The notes beneath the pieces were generated by a model that was given only the letters and a program-made list of their open reading frames with translations, was not told the origin of the DNA and did no database searches. Positions 35,698-43,169 of a stretch of 64,000 bases of DNA are shown here, one piece after another. Position numbers and translations under genes: made by a program. The stretch comes from Geojedonia sp051814705 (GTDB lineage Bacteria; Bacteroidota; Bacteroidia; Flavobacteriales; Flavobacteriaceae). The first letter of the stretch is position 1. The number at the start of each line of letters is the position of its first letter. The stretch is from NCBI GenBank assembly GCA_051814705.1, contig JBPWQW010000001.1:496001-560000 (forward strand), read 5' to 3'.

Positions 35698-38460
35698 ATG
35701 ACAAGTTTTCTAGAGGATGTTGTATTAGACCTTCAAAGCAAAGGAGCTGATGTTTCACAAATAACCTTTGTTCTTCCCAGTAAAAGGGCTGGAGTTTTTT
35801 TAAAGGAACTTTTATCGCAACAAAACAAAAAAACCATATTTTCTCCAGAAATACTATCAATCGAAACCTTAGTAGAAACCCTTTCAGATTTAGAATATGT
35901 TCAAAATACAGACCTCCTCTTCGAGTTTTATGATGTTTATTTGGCTATTACCCCAAAAGAGCAACAGGAGCCTTTTGATACCTTTTCTAAATGGGCGCAA
36001 ATATTACTCCAAGATTTTAATGAAATTGATCGTTATTTAATTTCTACACCTAACCTTTTTAATTATTTAAGTGCAATTAAAGAAATTAGTCATTGGTCAT
36101 TAGATAAAGAACAAACACGCTCTGTTAAAAATTACATTTCATTTTGGAATAGGTTGCCACTTTATTATGCTGGTCTCAATCAAGCATTATTGAAGAGAAG
36201 AAAAGGCTATCAAGGTTTAGTCTATAGAGAAGCAGTACATAATTTGGAACAATTTATTGCTGCAAATCGTGAAAAAAAGTTTGTGTTCATCGGCTTTAAC
36301 GCTTTAAACAAAGCTGAAGAAATTATTATTCAGGAGTTACTTCAACAGGATTTAGCTTCAATATATTGGGATATAGACGAAACGTTTATAAATGATCCAA
36401 TACACGATGCCGGTTTGTTTACAAGAGCCTACAAAGCACATTGGCCCTATTTCTCAAAGCATCCCTTTAATTGGATCACCAAAAATTATACTACACCAAA
36501 AAGCATACATGTTATTGGCGCTCCTAAACAAATTGGACAAGTTAAATACATTGGGGAATTGCTCAATGAACTTTGTGAAACACAAAAAACATGTTCTGGT
36601 ACTGCTATAGTTCTTGGTGATGAAAATCTGTTAATTCCGTTATTAAATTCTATTCCAATTGAAGTTGGTCCCCTAAATATAACTATGGGATTGCCGTTAA
36701 AATCCATCCCAATGGCTTTATTATTTGAGGCCCTGTTTAAACTTCATAAAACTCACCAAAAATCCATTTACTATAAAGATGTGGTTTCAATTGTGTCCAA
36801 CCCATTTGTTAAACCTCTGTTTTTTGATGATGATATTGATTATTCCGATCAAATCATTCAACATATCCAAGACAATAATGTTGTGTATTTAAACACATCC
36901 TCTTTAAAAACCATTTGCAAGTCAAAAAATAATCTGATTGATTTATTGTTTGTTTCATGGAACGACAGCCCCAGTATCGCCATACAAAATTCTTTAAGGC
37001 TAATTTTGTTGATTAAACAATCCATAAGTACACAAAAATCAAAGAACTTATTAACCCTGGAGTATTTATATAGGTTTCATCTCATTTTTAATGAACTCCA
37101 AGTTTTAAACGAAAAACATGCCCATATCAATACCATAAACATTCTATATAATCTTTATAAAGAAATTATAGCAAATGAAACATTGGATTTTAAAGGCGAG
37201 CCCCTTAAAGGTTTACAAATCATGGGAATGTTGGAATCTAGAGTTTTAGATTTTGAAACCGTGATAATCTGCTCTACAAATGAAGGTATTTTACCAGCAG
37301 GTAAAAGCAATAATTCGTTTATCCCATTTGATGTGAAGTTAGAAAATGGGCTCCCTACGTATAAAGAAAAAGATGCTGTTTACACCTATCATTTTTACAG
37401 ATTACTGCAAAGGGCAAAGCAAGTTTATATTGTCTATAATACCGAACCCAATGTTTTAAATGGAGGAGAGAAAAGCAGGTTTATTACGCAATTGGAAATT
37501 GAAAACAAACACAGCATTAACCAATATATAGTAGCCCCAAAAGTCCCATCGATACCTAAAAACTTAAAACAGATCCCTAAAACAAAGGCCATACTTGAAC
37601 GGTTAAAAATAATAGCGAAAGAAGGCTTTTCGCCTTCGTCTTTGACAAATTACATAAGAAACCCCATTGATTTCTATTATGAAAAGGTCTTGGGCATAAA
37701 AACATTTGAGGAAATTGAGGAAACTGTTGCAGCAAATACTTTAGGAACTATTGTTCATCGTACGTTGGAAGATTTGTACGCGCCAACAAAAAATCGATTC
37801 TTAACTGAAGACGATATTAAAAATGCACGTGTTTTAATTGAACCAACGGTGCAAAAACACTTTAAATTACAATTTAAAAATGGTGATTTTAGCAGTGGTA
37901 AAAACCTGATTATATTTGAAATTTCCATGCGTTATGTGTCCAATTTTTTAAATAAAGAACTTGAGGCTTTAAAGAAAGGGAATACCATAAAAATCTTAGC
38001 GCTAGAAGAAGCTATAACAATAAATCTCGATATTACAGAACTTAATTTTCCCGTAACCTTAAAAGGAACAGTAGACCGAATTGATGAGTTTAATGGGGTG
38101 ATGAGGATTATTGATTATAAATCTGGTAAAGTTATTCAAAATCAAATTGAAATCGTCAATTGGGAGGATATCCTATCCGATTATGACAAATACAGTAAAA
38201 GCTTTCAGGTGTTAAGTTACGCCTATATGCTGCATTCAAAAAGCCCGTTTCTAAACCCTGTTGAAGGCGGTATTATTTCGTTCAAAAACCTACAAGGGGA
38301 TTACTTTTTAAAATTTGCAAAAAAGGAATCTGTTAGTACCCGTACAAAAGACCATTTAATTACACAGGAAATCCTTGAGGATTTCTTTGTTCAACTAAAA
38401 ACGTTAATTTTAGAAATTTGTAATCCAGATATACCCTTTACGGAAAAACCAATAAAATGA
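35698..38460 (+). CDS. AddB-like PD-(D/E)XK nuclease/helicase-like protein
   Basis: A 920-residue partner-type protein for the AddA-like helicase. The N-terminus (TFVLPSKRAGVFLKELL) resembles an inactive helicase fold. The C-terminal nuclease shows LGTIVHRTLEDLY, GTVDRIDEFNGV, MRIIDYKSGKV and FQVLSYAYML, the order of RecB/AddB nuclease motifs with the catalytic D-x(n)-DYK. The four-Cys iron-sulfur motif of Firmicutes AddB is not evident. The start codon ATG at 35698 is only 12 bases after the ompA terminator. It overlaps the next gene by 4 bases (ATGA). Confidence 0.87.
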   Translation: MTSFLEDVVLDLQSKGADVSQITFVLPSKRAGVFLKELLSQQNKKTIFSPEILSIETLVETLSDLEYVQNTDLLFEFYDVYLAITPKEQQEPFDTFSKWAQILLQDFNEIDRYLISTPNLFNYLSAIKEISHWSLDKEQTRSVKNYISFWNRLPLYYAGLNQALLKRRKGYQGLVYREAVHNLEQFIAANREKKFVFIGFNALNKAEEIIIQELLQQDLASIYWDIDETFINDPIHDAGLFTRAYKAHWPYFSKHPFNWITKNYTTPKSIHVIGAPKQIGQVKYIGELLNELCETQKTCSGTAIVLGDENLLIPLLNSIPIEVGPLNITMGLPLKSIPMALLFEALFKLHKTHQKSIYYKDVVSIVSNPFVKPLFFDDDIDYSDQIIQHIQDNNVVYLNTSSLKTICKSKNNLIDLLFVSWNDSPSIAIQNSLRLILLIKQSISTQKSKNLLTLEYLYRFHLIFNELQVLNEKHAHINTINILYNLYKEIIANETLDFKGEPLKGLQIMGMLESRVLDFETVIICSTNEGILPAGKSNNSFIPFDVKLENGLPTYKEKDAVYTYHFYRLLQRAKQVYIVYNTEPNVLNGGEKSRFITQLEIENKHSINQYIVAPKVPSIPKNLKQIPKTKAILERLKIIAKEGFSPSSLTNYIRNPIDFYYEKVLGIKTFEEIEETVAANTLGTIVHRTLEDLYAPTKNRFLTEDDIKNARVLIEPTVQKHFKLQFKNGDFSSGKNLIIFEISMRYVSNFLNKELEALKKGNTIKILALEEAITINLDITELNFPVTLKGTVDRIDEFNGVMRIIDYKSGKVIQNQIEIVNWEDILSDYDKYSKSFQVLSYAYMLHSKSPFLNPVEGGIISFKNLQGDYFLKFAKKESVSTRTKDHLITQEILEDFFVQLKTLILEICNPDIPFTEKPIK

Positions 38461-39305
38461 TAGCTCTTAAAAATATCGTAATTAATGGCAATCATCAAAA
38501 ACCAATTCTCATCGATGTTCACTTTTTGAAGGATACCGCTCCAAAACCAGTGGTCATTTTTTGTCATGGCTATAAAGGCTTTAAAGATTGGGGTGCATGG
38601 GATCTAATGGCGCTAGAATTTGCTAAAGCTGGATTTTGTTTTGTTAAATTCAACTTTTCTCACAATGGCGGTACCGTAGAACAACCTATAGATTTTCCAG
38701 ATTTAGAAGCTTTTGGAAATAACAATTATAGCATAGAATTAGACGATTTGAAAAACGTTATCGACTGGGTTAACCAAACACCAGATTTAAAGGCCCAGGT
38801 CGATCTTAATCATCTCAATTTAATTGGGCATAGTCGAGGTGGCGGCATTGCAACCATTAAAGCTGAAGAAGACCATAGAATAAAAACATTGATAACTCTG
38901 GCTGGCGTAAGTGATTTTAAAACCCGCTTTAATCAGGCATCTGATGAGTTTAAAACCTGGAAACATACTGGAATAAAACATGTTCTTAATGGGCGGACCC
39001 ATCAGCAAATGCCACATTATTTTCAGTTTTATGAAGATTTTATTAAAAATGAAAAACGCTTTTCTATCCAACGTGCAGCTTCCAATCTAAAAATTCCACA
39101 TTTAATCATTCATGGTAGTCAGGACACATCGGTTTCTATTGAAGAAGCTAAAGCCCTTCACGGCTGGAATCCAAAAAGTAAATTGGTTATTGTTGAAGGC
39201 GCGAATCATGTGTTTGGAACTTCACATCCTTGGATTAAAGACCCCTTGCCTTTTGAGTTTAAAAAAGCTATAGACACAACAATTGAATTTATAAAAACCA
39301 ATTAA
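38457..39305 (+). CDS. Alpha/beta hydrolase (dienelactone hydrolase-like)
   Basis: A 282-residue cytoplasmic hydrolase. Nucleophile Ser in GHSRGGGIA (about 124), Asp in HGSQDTSVS and His in GANHVFGT form the triad. The HGYKGFKDWGAWD loop is the oxyanion region typical of the family. The substrate is unknown. Its ATG overlaps the AddB-like stop by 4 bases, so the two are translationally coupled. The 91-bp repeats begin with its stop codon. Confidence 0.9.
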   Translation: MIALKNIVINGNHQKPILIDVHFLKDTAPKPVVIFCHGYKGFKDWGAWDLMALEFAKAGFCFVKFNFSHNGGTVEQPIDFPDLEAFGNNNYSIELDDLKNVIDWVNQTPDLKAQVDLNHLNLIGHSRGGGIATIKAEEDHRIKTLITLAGVSDFKTRFNQASDEFKTWKHTGIKHVLNGRTHQQMPHYFQFYEDFIKNEKRFSIQRAASNLKIPHLIIHGSQDTSVSIEEAKALHGWNPKSKLVIVEGANHVFGTSHPWIKDPLPFEFKKAIDTTIEFIKTN

Positions 39306-39538
39306 ACAAAAAAAGTAATGCTTTCGCATTGCTTTATTGTGGAGAAGATGGGGCTCCCTTCGGCTACGCTCAGGATAAACTTCTCGCCCAGCATGAACAA
39401 AAAAAGCAACGCTTTCGCATTGCTTTAATGTGGAGAAGATGGGGCTCCCTTCGGCTACGCTCAGGATAAACTTCTCGCCCAACATGAACAAAAAAAGCAA
39501 TGCTTTCGCATTGCTTTGATGTGGAGAAGATGGGGCTC
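39305..39538. repeat. 91-bp tandem repeat carrying tRNA-Ala 3' tails
   Basis: Two full units (39305-39395, 39396-39486) and a partial third (39487-39538) that runs into the intact tRNA gene, with an exact 91-base period. Each unit holds a terminator-like hairpin (GCAATGC, GAAA loop on the minus strand), then the last 17 bases of tRNA-Ala (39340-39356, 39431-39447, and 39522-39538 in the real gene). In the first two this is followed by a 39-base element (CCTTCGGCTACGCTCAGGAT and onwards) of a dispersed-repeat type. The two full units differ at about four positions. Confidence 0.85.
39490..39519 (-). terminator. Terminator of tRNA-Ala
   Basis: On the minus strand AAAGCAATGC, loop GAAA, GCATTGCTTT, T-run, right after the tRNA 3' end. 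The same hairpin is repeated, slightly changed, in the two upstream-coordinate repeat units. Confidence 0.8.
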
Positions 39539-39595
39539 GAACCCACGACCTCTTGGCTGCCAGCCAAACGCTCTAGCCAACTGAGCTACATCCCC
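39522..39595 (-). tRNA. tRNA-Ala (anticodon GGC)
   Basis: A complete 74-base cloverleaf: acceptor GGGGATG with CTTCTCC, D-stem GCTC/GAGC, anticodon stem TTTGG/CCAAG with loop CTGGCAG, T-stem GTGGG/CCCAT with TTCGAGC. The anticodon GGC reads alanine GCC/GCU, and G3:U70, the alanine identity pair, is present. The acceptor has one U6:U67 mismatch. CCA is not encoded. Its first ten bases overlap the end of the GIY-YIG gene. Confidence 0.93.
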
Positions 39596-39828
39596 AAATT
39601 ATCTTTGCGCCATTTTCTCCCTGCCGCAGATTTTAAATATACCTCCCGTGTCCGAGCCAATTGTCTTGATTCATATTCTTCAATATGAATAATTTTCCAT
39701 GGCCTAAACGCCTTCGTACTTTTTGTCTTCCCTTTATTATGCTCCGTTAATCTATATTCAACATCCAATGAAATACCCACATAATATCTGTCAAAATCTA
39801 CGCTATAAATAACATACGCAAAATACAT
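39586..39828 (-). CDS. GIY-YIG nuclease domain protein abutting tRNA-Ala
   Basis: An 80-residue single-domain endonuclease-like protein. The GIY-YIG motif reads YVIYS at the start and YYVGIS 11 residues on; Arg in VEYRLTEHNKG and Glu in EEYES are the other family positions, followed by YLKSAAGRKW. The ATG at 39828 starts right at the domain; a TTG at 39843 would add five residues. The stop codon TAG is formed by tRNA bases 8-10, so the last codons are shared with the tRNA gene. A copy of the tRNA 5' end lies beyond its start. Small GIY-YIG genes have undefined roles; homing-like mobility is inferred here from context. Confidence 0.85.
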   Translation of the reverse strand: MYFAYVIYSVDFDRYYVGISLDVEYRLTEHNKGKTKSTKAFRPWKIIHIEEYESRQLARTREVYLKSAAGRKWRKDNLGM

Positions 39829-39872
39829 CTTTTCTATTTCCAATGAATGTATCTCAACGTTTTATTGCGCTC

Positions 39873-39904
39873 CCCGCCCGTACCGAACGGTACGTTCGGG
39901 CGGG
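39873..39904. repeat. 32-bp palindromic element beside the tRNA fragment
   Basis: CCCGCCCG at 39873-39880 pairs with CGGGCGGG at 39897-39904. The inside can fold in a second way, CCGAACG with CGTTCGG (39883-39889 and 39893-39899). It is much richer in G+C than its surroundings and ends exactly where the tRNA 5' fragment begins. Likely a REP-like dispersed element. Confidence 0.7.
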
Positions 39905-39928
39905 TAGCCAACTGAGCTACATCCCCAA
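39905..39928 (-). pseudogene. tRNA-Ala 5' fragment (24-bp direct repeat)
   Basis: A perfect copy of the tRNA-Ala gene's first 22 bases plus the two bases before them, identical to 39574-39597 and in the same orientation. It is cut off in the D-arm and followed on its 3' side by the palindromic element. It sits 3 bases from the stop of the universal stress protein gene. Confidence 0.85.
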
Positions 39929-39931
39929 CTT

Positions 39932-40729
39932 TTATTTCAAGCCACCCAACACCAATACAGGAATCGAGCTAGAGAAATCTTTTTTCAAAATTACATTTTT
40001 TTCCCATATTTTAGTAAAGAAACCTCGTTTACGTCTGACGACACATAACATATCGGGACTAATAGCTCTGTAATGTTCTAAAACACCTTGAAACGTGGTG
40101 GCATTTTCAGTATGCGTCACGTCAGAAATCAAACTTGAAAGTTCCTCACTAATATCAAAATCACCTTCATTGAAATACGGTGTTTTAACCAATAACAAAT
40201 CTACTTTAGCTTTGAAATTTGTTTTTACATCCCCAAGAGGATCTAATGCATTTTCCTTTCTAATAATGGCCGATTTTACTGCCATTAATATATGTTTAAC
40301 GGGTTTAAACACATAGCCTTCGGGCACGATAAGCGCAGCTGGAACTTCCATTTGTTTGATAATCTTTCCAGACGTATTCCCCAAAAACACCTCTTCATTG
40401 GTGGAGTTGGTTCTAGGCTCAACCAAAATCAAGTCAATTTCAGCTGTATCCCTTATTAATTCCAAAGTATCTATTAGTTTCCCTTTAATGGTTTTGACGA
40501 TTACCTCAACGCCTTTTGTGTCAATTTGAGCCATGATATTTTTTAAATATTCTTGACTTTCCCGTTCTAAAATTTGGTCTACATTAATCATGGTACCAGC
40601 TTTTGTGTACACGTTGTAAATCTGAACAACATATAATTTCGCCCCAAAGGCTCTGGCAAAATCCACAGCATATTGTAAATGACTCACAATGTTTTTTGAG
40701 TTGCCAACTGGTGCTAAAATATTCTTCAT
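39932..40729 (-). CDS. Universal stress protein family, two domains
   Basis: A 265-residue protein with tandem USP-like halves. The first starts MKNILAPVGNSKNIVSHLQYA and ends FLGNTSGKIIKQMEVPAALI, the nucleotide-binding Gly/Ser end of the domain. The second (about 150-265) begins HILMAVKSAII and is more divergent. Such proteins bind ATP or act in stress survival; the specific role is unknown. It stands alone upstream of the tRNA-Ala locus. Confidence 0.88.
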   Translation of the reverse strand: MKNILAPVGNSKNIVSHLQYAVDFARAFGAKLYVVQIYNVYTKAGTMINVDQILERESQEYLKNIMAQIDTKGVEVIVKTIKGKLIDTLELIRDTAEIDLILVEPRTNSTNEEVFLGNTSGKIIKQMEVPAALIVPEGYVFKPVKHILMAVKSAIIRKENALDPLGDVKTNFKAKVDLLLVKTPYFNEGDFDISEELSSLISDVTHTENATTFQGVLEHYRAISPDMLCVVRRKRGFFTKIWEKNVILKKDFSSSIPVLVLGGLK

Positions 40730-41023
40730 GATTAATAAATTTACTACAAAAATAACATTATTAATGATACGTAAAGTAACTTATTATCATATTGATGTCG
40801 TTTTAAAAATTAATGAATCTTTTACCAAATATCGGATATAGTCAATGAAACGATGGAGGCAACTTAATAACAAAAAATGAATTAAAAGAGGATGATTGGG
40901 TGTTTTGAGGGTACGCAAAAACTTAGAAAATGACCTTGCTGTGAATTATTTTTATAAATTATTTTGACTTTTGAACGTGCAAATCCATTAACTTTATCAT
41001 TTATAATTTAAAAAACTAACATT
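40730..41023. other. Gap without a recognisable gene
   Basis: About 290 AT-rich bases between the USP gene and the small ORF at 41024. I see no convincing ORF, repeat or RNA. A TTG at 40964-40966 and TAACTTTA at 40989-40996 (one mismatch to TAnnTTTG) could form a promoter for the small ORF. Confidence 0.5.
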
Positions 41024-41101
41024 ATGGGAAATAGATTGTTTCTTATTTTAGCATTGGTATTGATTATAATTTATTTCTATAATAAATATAGAAAACGTTA
41101 A
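41024..41101 (+). CDS. Possible 25-residue single-pass membrane peptide
   Basis: The ORF reads MGNRLFLILALVLIIIYFYN followed by KYRKR and a stop. It has one hydrophobic span and a basic C-terminus, like known small membrane proteins. An A-rich leader and a weak promoter-like pair precede it. It ends 2 bases before the convergent oxygenase gene. Chance cannot be excluded at this length. Confidence 0.4.
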   Translation: MGNRLFLILALVLIIIYFYNKYRKR

Positions 41102-41102
41102 T

Positions 41103-41744
41103 CTATCGCGTTTTTAACCACCCGGTGATGCTTAATCGCTCTGTTTTCACAGGTTTTACTTCGTGTTCAATACAATGACTTTCAAAAATGACTACTCGTC
41201 CAGGAAACGGATAAATGACTGTATCCGTCTCTTGTCCGTTTTCGTTAATATACAACACTAATTCACCTCCATTTTCTGGCTGCCAGTCTTCATCATTTAA
41301 ATAACAAACAAAGGATAATTTGCGACGGTCATCATTTTGAAAAGTGTCGATATGTCGTTTATAAAATGTCCCTGTTGGATATAACGCATAATGAAATTCT
41401 TTTTGTAGAATCCCAAGAAAACAGGTTCGGTTTAAATATCTGACGAGATCCTTTATTTTATCAAAAAATACTGTTTCAGCAGGATTGGCATGTGCCTCAT
41501 CAATCCATAAAATAACATCTCCCCGAATAGATTTTACAATGGCTTCATTAAGGTGGTTTCCTATAGCTGCTTTTTTAAATTTATCTTCCTCATGTTTATC
41601 CAAAAGCGATTGCCGTAACAGCAAAACCTCATTTGAAGTAAAAAAATCTTCAACAATGCTAAACTGTCGATTAGAAATATCAGAAATGATCCGCTCATAA
41701 AGTGGGTTTTCTACAAAATCAATTGCTTCAAAAAGAGAATCCAT
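41103..41744 (-). CDS. 2-oxoglutarate/Fe(II)-dependent oxygenase
   Basis: A 213-residue prolyl-4-hydroxylase-like dioxygenase. The iron ligands HxD and distal His can be read as His-Ile-Asp in FYKRHIDTFQNDDRRKL and His in FESHCIEHEVKPV; the 2OG-binding Arg is in KTERLSITGWLK. The substrate is unknown. Related bacterial proteins modify ribosomal or translation proteins. Monocistronic, divergent from queD. Confidence 0.88.
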   Translation of the reverse strand: MDSLFEAIDFVENPLYERIISDISNRQFSIVEDFFTSNEVLLLRQSLLDKHEEDKFKKAAIGNHLNEAIVKSIRGDVILWIDEAHANPAETVFFDKIKDLVRYLNRTCFLGILQKEFHYALYPTGTFYKRHIDTFQNDDRRKLSFVCYLNDEDWQPENGGELVLYINENGQETDTVIYPFPGRVVIFESHCIEHEVKPVKTERLSITGWLKTR

Positions 41745-41830
41745 AAACTTATATTTTAATAAAGCTCCAGCTCAATTTTTTCAAAAGTGCGCAAATGTAA
41801 TCTAAATACGAATTGCTTTTACAAAATGAA

Positions 41831-41838
41831 TATCTTTG
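41831..41838 (+). promoter_or_regulatory. Promoter -7 box of queD
   Basis: TATCTTTG, an exact TAnnTTTG, 19 bases before the queD ATG. Confidence 0.55.
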
Positions 41839-41857
41839 TAATGAAATTTGAAGAACA

Positions 41858-42307
41858 ATGAACAATATACGCATTACAAAACAATTTACTTTTGAAACAG
41901 GTCATGCCCTTTATGGATATGATGGTAAATGTAAAAATGTACATGGTCACAGCTATAAACTATTCGTAACCGTTATAGGAAAACCAATTTCCAATAACAC
42001 CAACGTGAAATATGGCATGGTCATCGATTTTAGCGATCTCAAAAAAATTGTAAAATCTGAAATCGTTGATGTTTTTGACCATGCAACCGTTTTTAATAAA
42101 AACACACCACATGTTGAACTAGCCAAAGCATTAGAAGATAGGGGCCATAATGTTTTGTTGGTAGACTATCAGCCTACCAGTGAAATGATGGTAATTGATT
42201 TTTCAGAAAAAATAAAAAAATACTTACCCGAAACTATAACCTTACATTCTTTAAAGCTTCAAGAAACCGATTCCAGCTTTGCAGAATGGTATGCGAGTGA
42301 CAATTAG
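41858..42307 (+). CDS. queD: 6-carboxy-5,6,7,8-tetrahydropterin synthase family protein
   Basis: A 149-residue member of the PTPS/QueD family, which makes carboxytetrahydropterin on the way to queuosine. Zinc ligands His16, His29 and His31 (TGHALYG and NVHGHSY) and the catalytic Cys25 are in place, and KLQETDSSFAEWY is the C-terminal Glu region. No other que genes are in the window, so the assignment to queuosine over another pterin pathway rests on family similarity. Confidence 0.9.
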   Translation: MNNIRITKQFTFETGHALYGYDGKCKNVHGHSYKLFVTVIGKPISNNTNVKYGMVIDFSDLKKIVKSEIVDVFDHATVFNKNTPHVELAKALEDRGHNVLLVDYQPTSEMMVIDFSEKIKKYLPETITLHSLKLQETDSSFAEWYASDN

Positions 42308-42413
42308 TTTTCAGATGACAGTTGCTGTCTTCGGCTAAATTTACGGCATCTACCACCTGTCATCTCTCAAAAAACATACCTGTACTCGTGGCTAATTTAT
42401 TTATATTTACGTT

Positions 42414-43169
42414 ATGGATATCCCTAAAGGAAAAAAAATATACTTCTCTTCTGATAATCATTTAGGAGCACCAACCAAAGAAGCTTCGCTTCCCCGTGAA
42501 AAAAAATTCGTCGCCTGGTTGGACGAGATTAAACAGGATGCGTATGCCATTTTTTTGTTGGGCGATTTGTTTGATTTCTGGATGGAATATAAAAAAGTAG
42601 TGCCAAAAGGTTTTACAAGAACCTTGGGGAAACTCGCTGAAATAAGGGATTCAGGGATTCCTATTTATTATTTTGTGGGTAATCACGATTTATGGATGAA
42701 TGGCTATTTCGAAGAAGAGCTAAATATTCCCGTCTATCACAAGCCACAAGAATTCACGTTTAACGACAAAACCTTTTTTATTGGTCACGGCGATGGTTTA
42801 GGGCCAGGTGATAAAGGCTACAAACGTATGAAAAAAGTTTTCACAAACCCAATATGTACGTGGCTGTTTAGACGCCTAATTCATCCAGACTTTGGGATGC
42901 GTATTGGGCATTATATGTCTGTAAAAAATAAATTGATTTCTGGCGATGAAGATGCAAAATTTCTTGGAGAAGAAAATGAATGGCTGGCGCTTTACTCTAA
43001 GAGAAAACTCGAAGAAAAGCACCGTGATTATTTTATTTTTGGACATCGTCATTTGCCTATGGAAATCGAACTGGGAAACCAATCTAAATACATCAATCTA
43101 GGAGATTGGATAAGCCATTATACCTATGGCGTTTTCGATGGACAATCTTTTGACTTAAAAACCTATTGA
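42414..43169 (+). CDS. lpxH: UDP-2,3-diacylglucosamine diphosphatase
   Basis: A 251-residue calcineurin-like phosphoesterase of lipid A synthesis. Metal motifs: SSDNHLGAP (11-19, Asp in place of the usual D-x-H arrangement shifted to DNH), LLGDLFDFWMEY, GNHDLWM, GHGDGLGPGD and FGHRHLP. In Bacteroidota this is the standard LpxH-type enzyme. The product, lipid X, feeds lipid A disaccharide formation at the inner membrane. Its 3' end overlaps the convergent MFS gene by 7 bases. Confidence 0.9.
   Translation: MDIPKGKKIYFSSDNHLGAPTKEASLPREKKFVAWLDEIKQDAYAIFLLGDLFDFWMEYKKVVPKGFTRTLGKLAEIRDSGIPIYYFVGNHDLWMNGYFEEELNIPVYHKPQEFTFNDKTFFIGHGDGLGPGDKGYKRMKKVFTNPICTWLFRRLIHPDFGMRIGHYMSVKNKLISGDEDAKFLGEENEWLALYSKRKLEEKHRDYFIFGHRHLPMEIELGNQSKYINLGDWISHYTYGVFDGQSFDLKTY

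Noticed and set aside
39222..39567. Two overlapping minus-strand ORFs of 65-92 codons with repeated PERSRREPH-type peptide
   Set aside because: They are translations of the 91-bp repeat with its tRNA tails, and run through a tRNA gene; no independent coding signal.
39843..40073. 76-codon plus-strand ORF across the palindrome and tRNA fragment
   Set aside because: It crosses a palindrome and the antisense end of the USP gene; no sign of a protein family.
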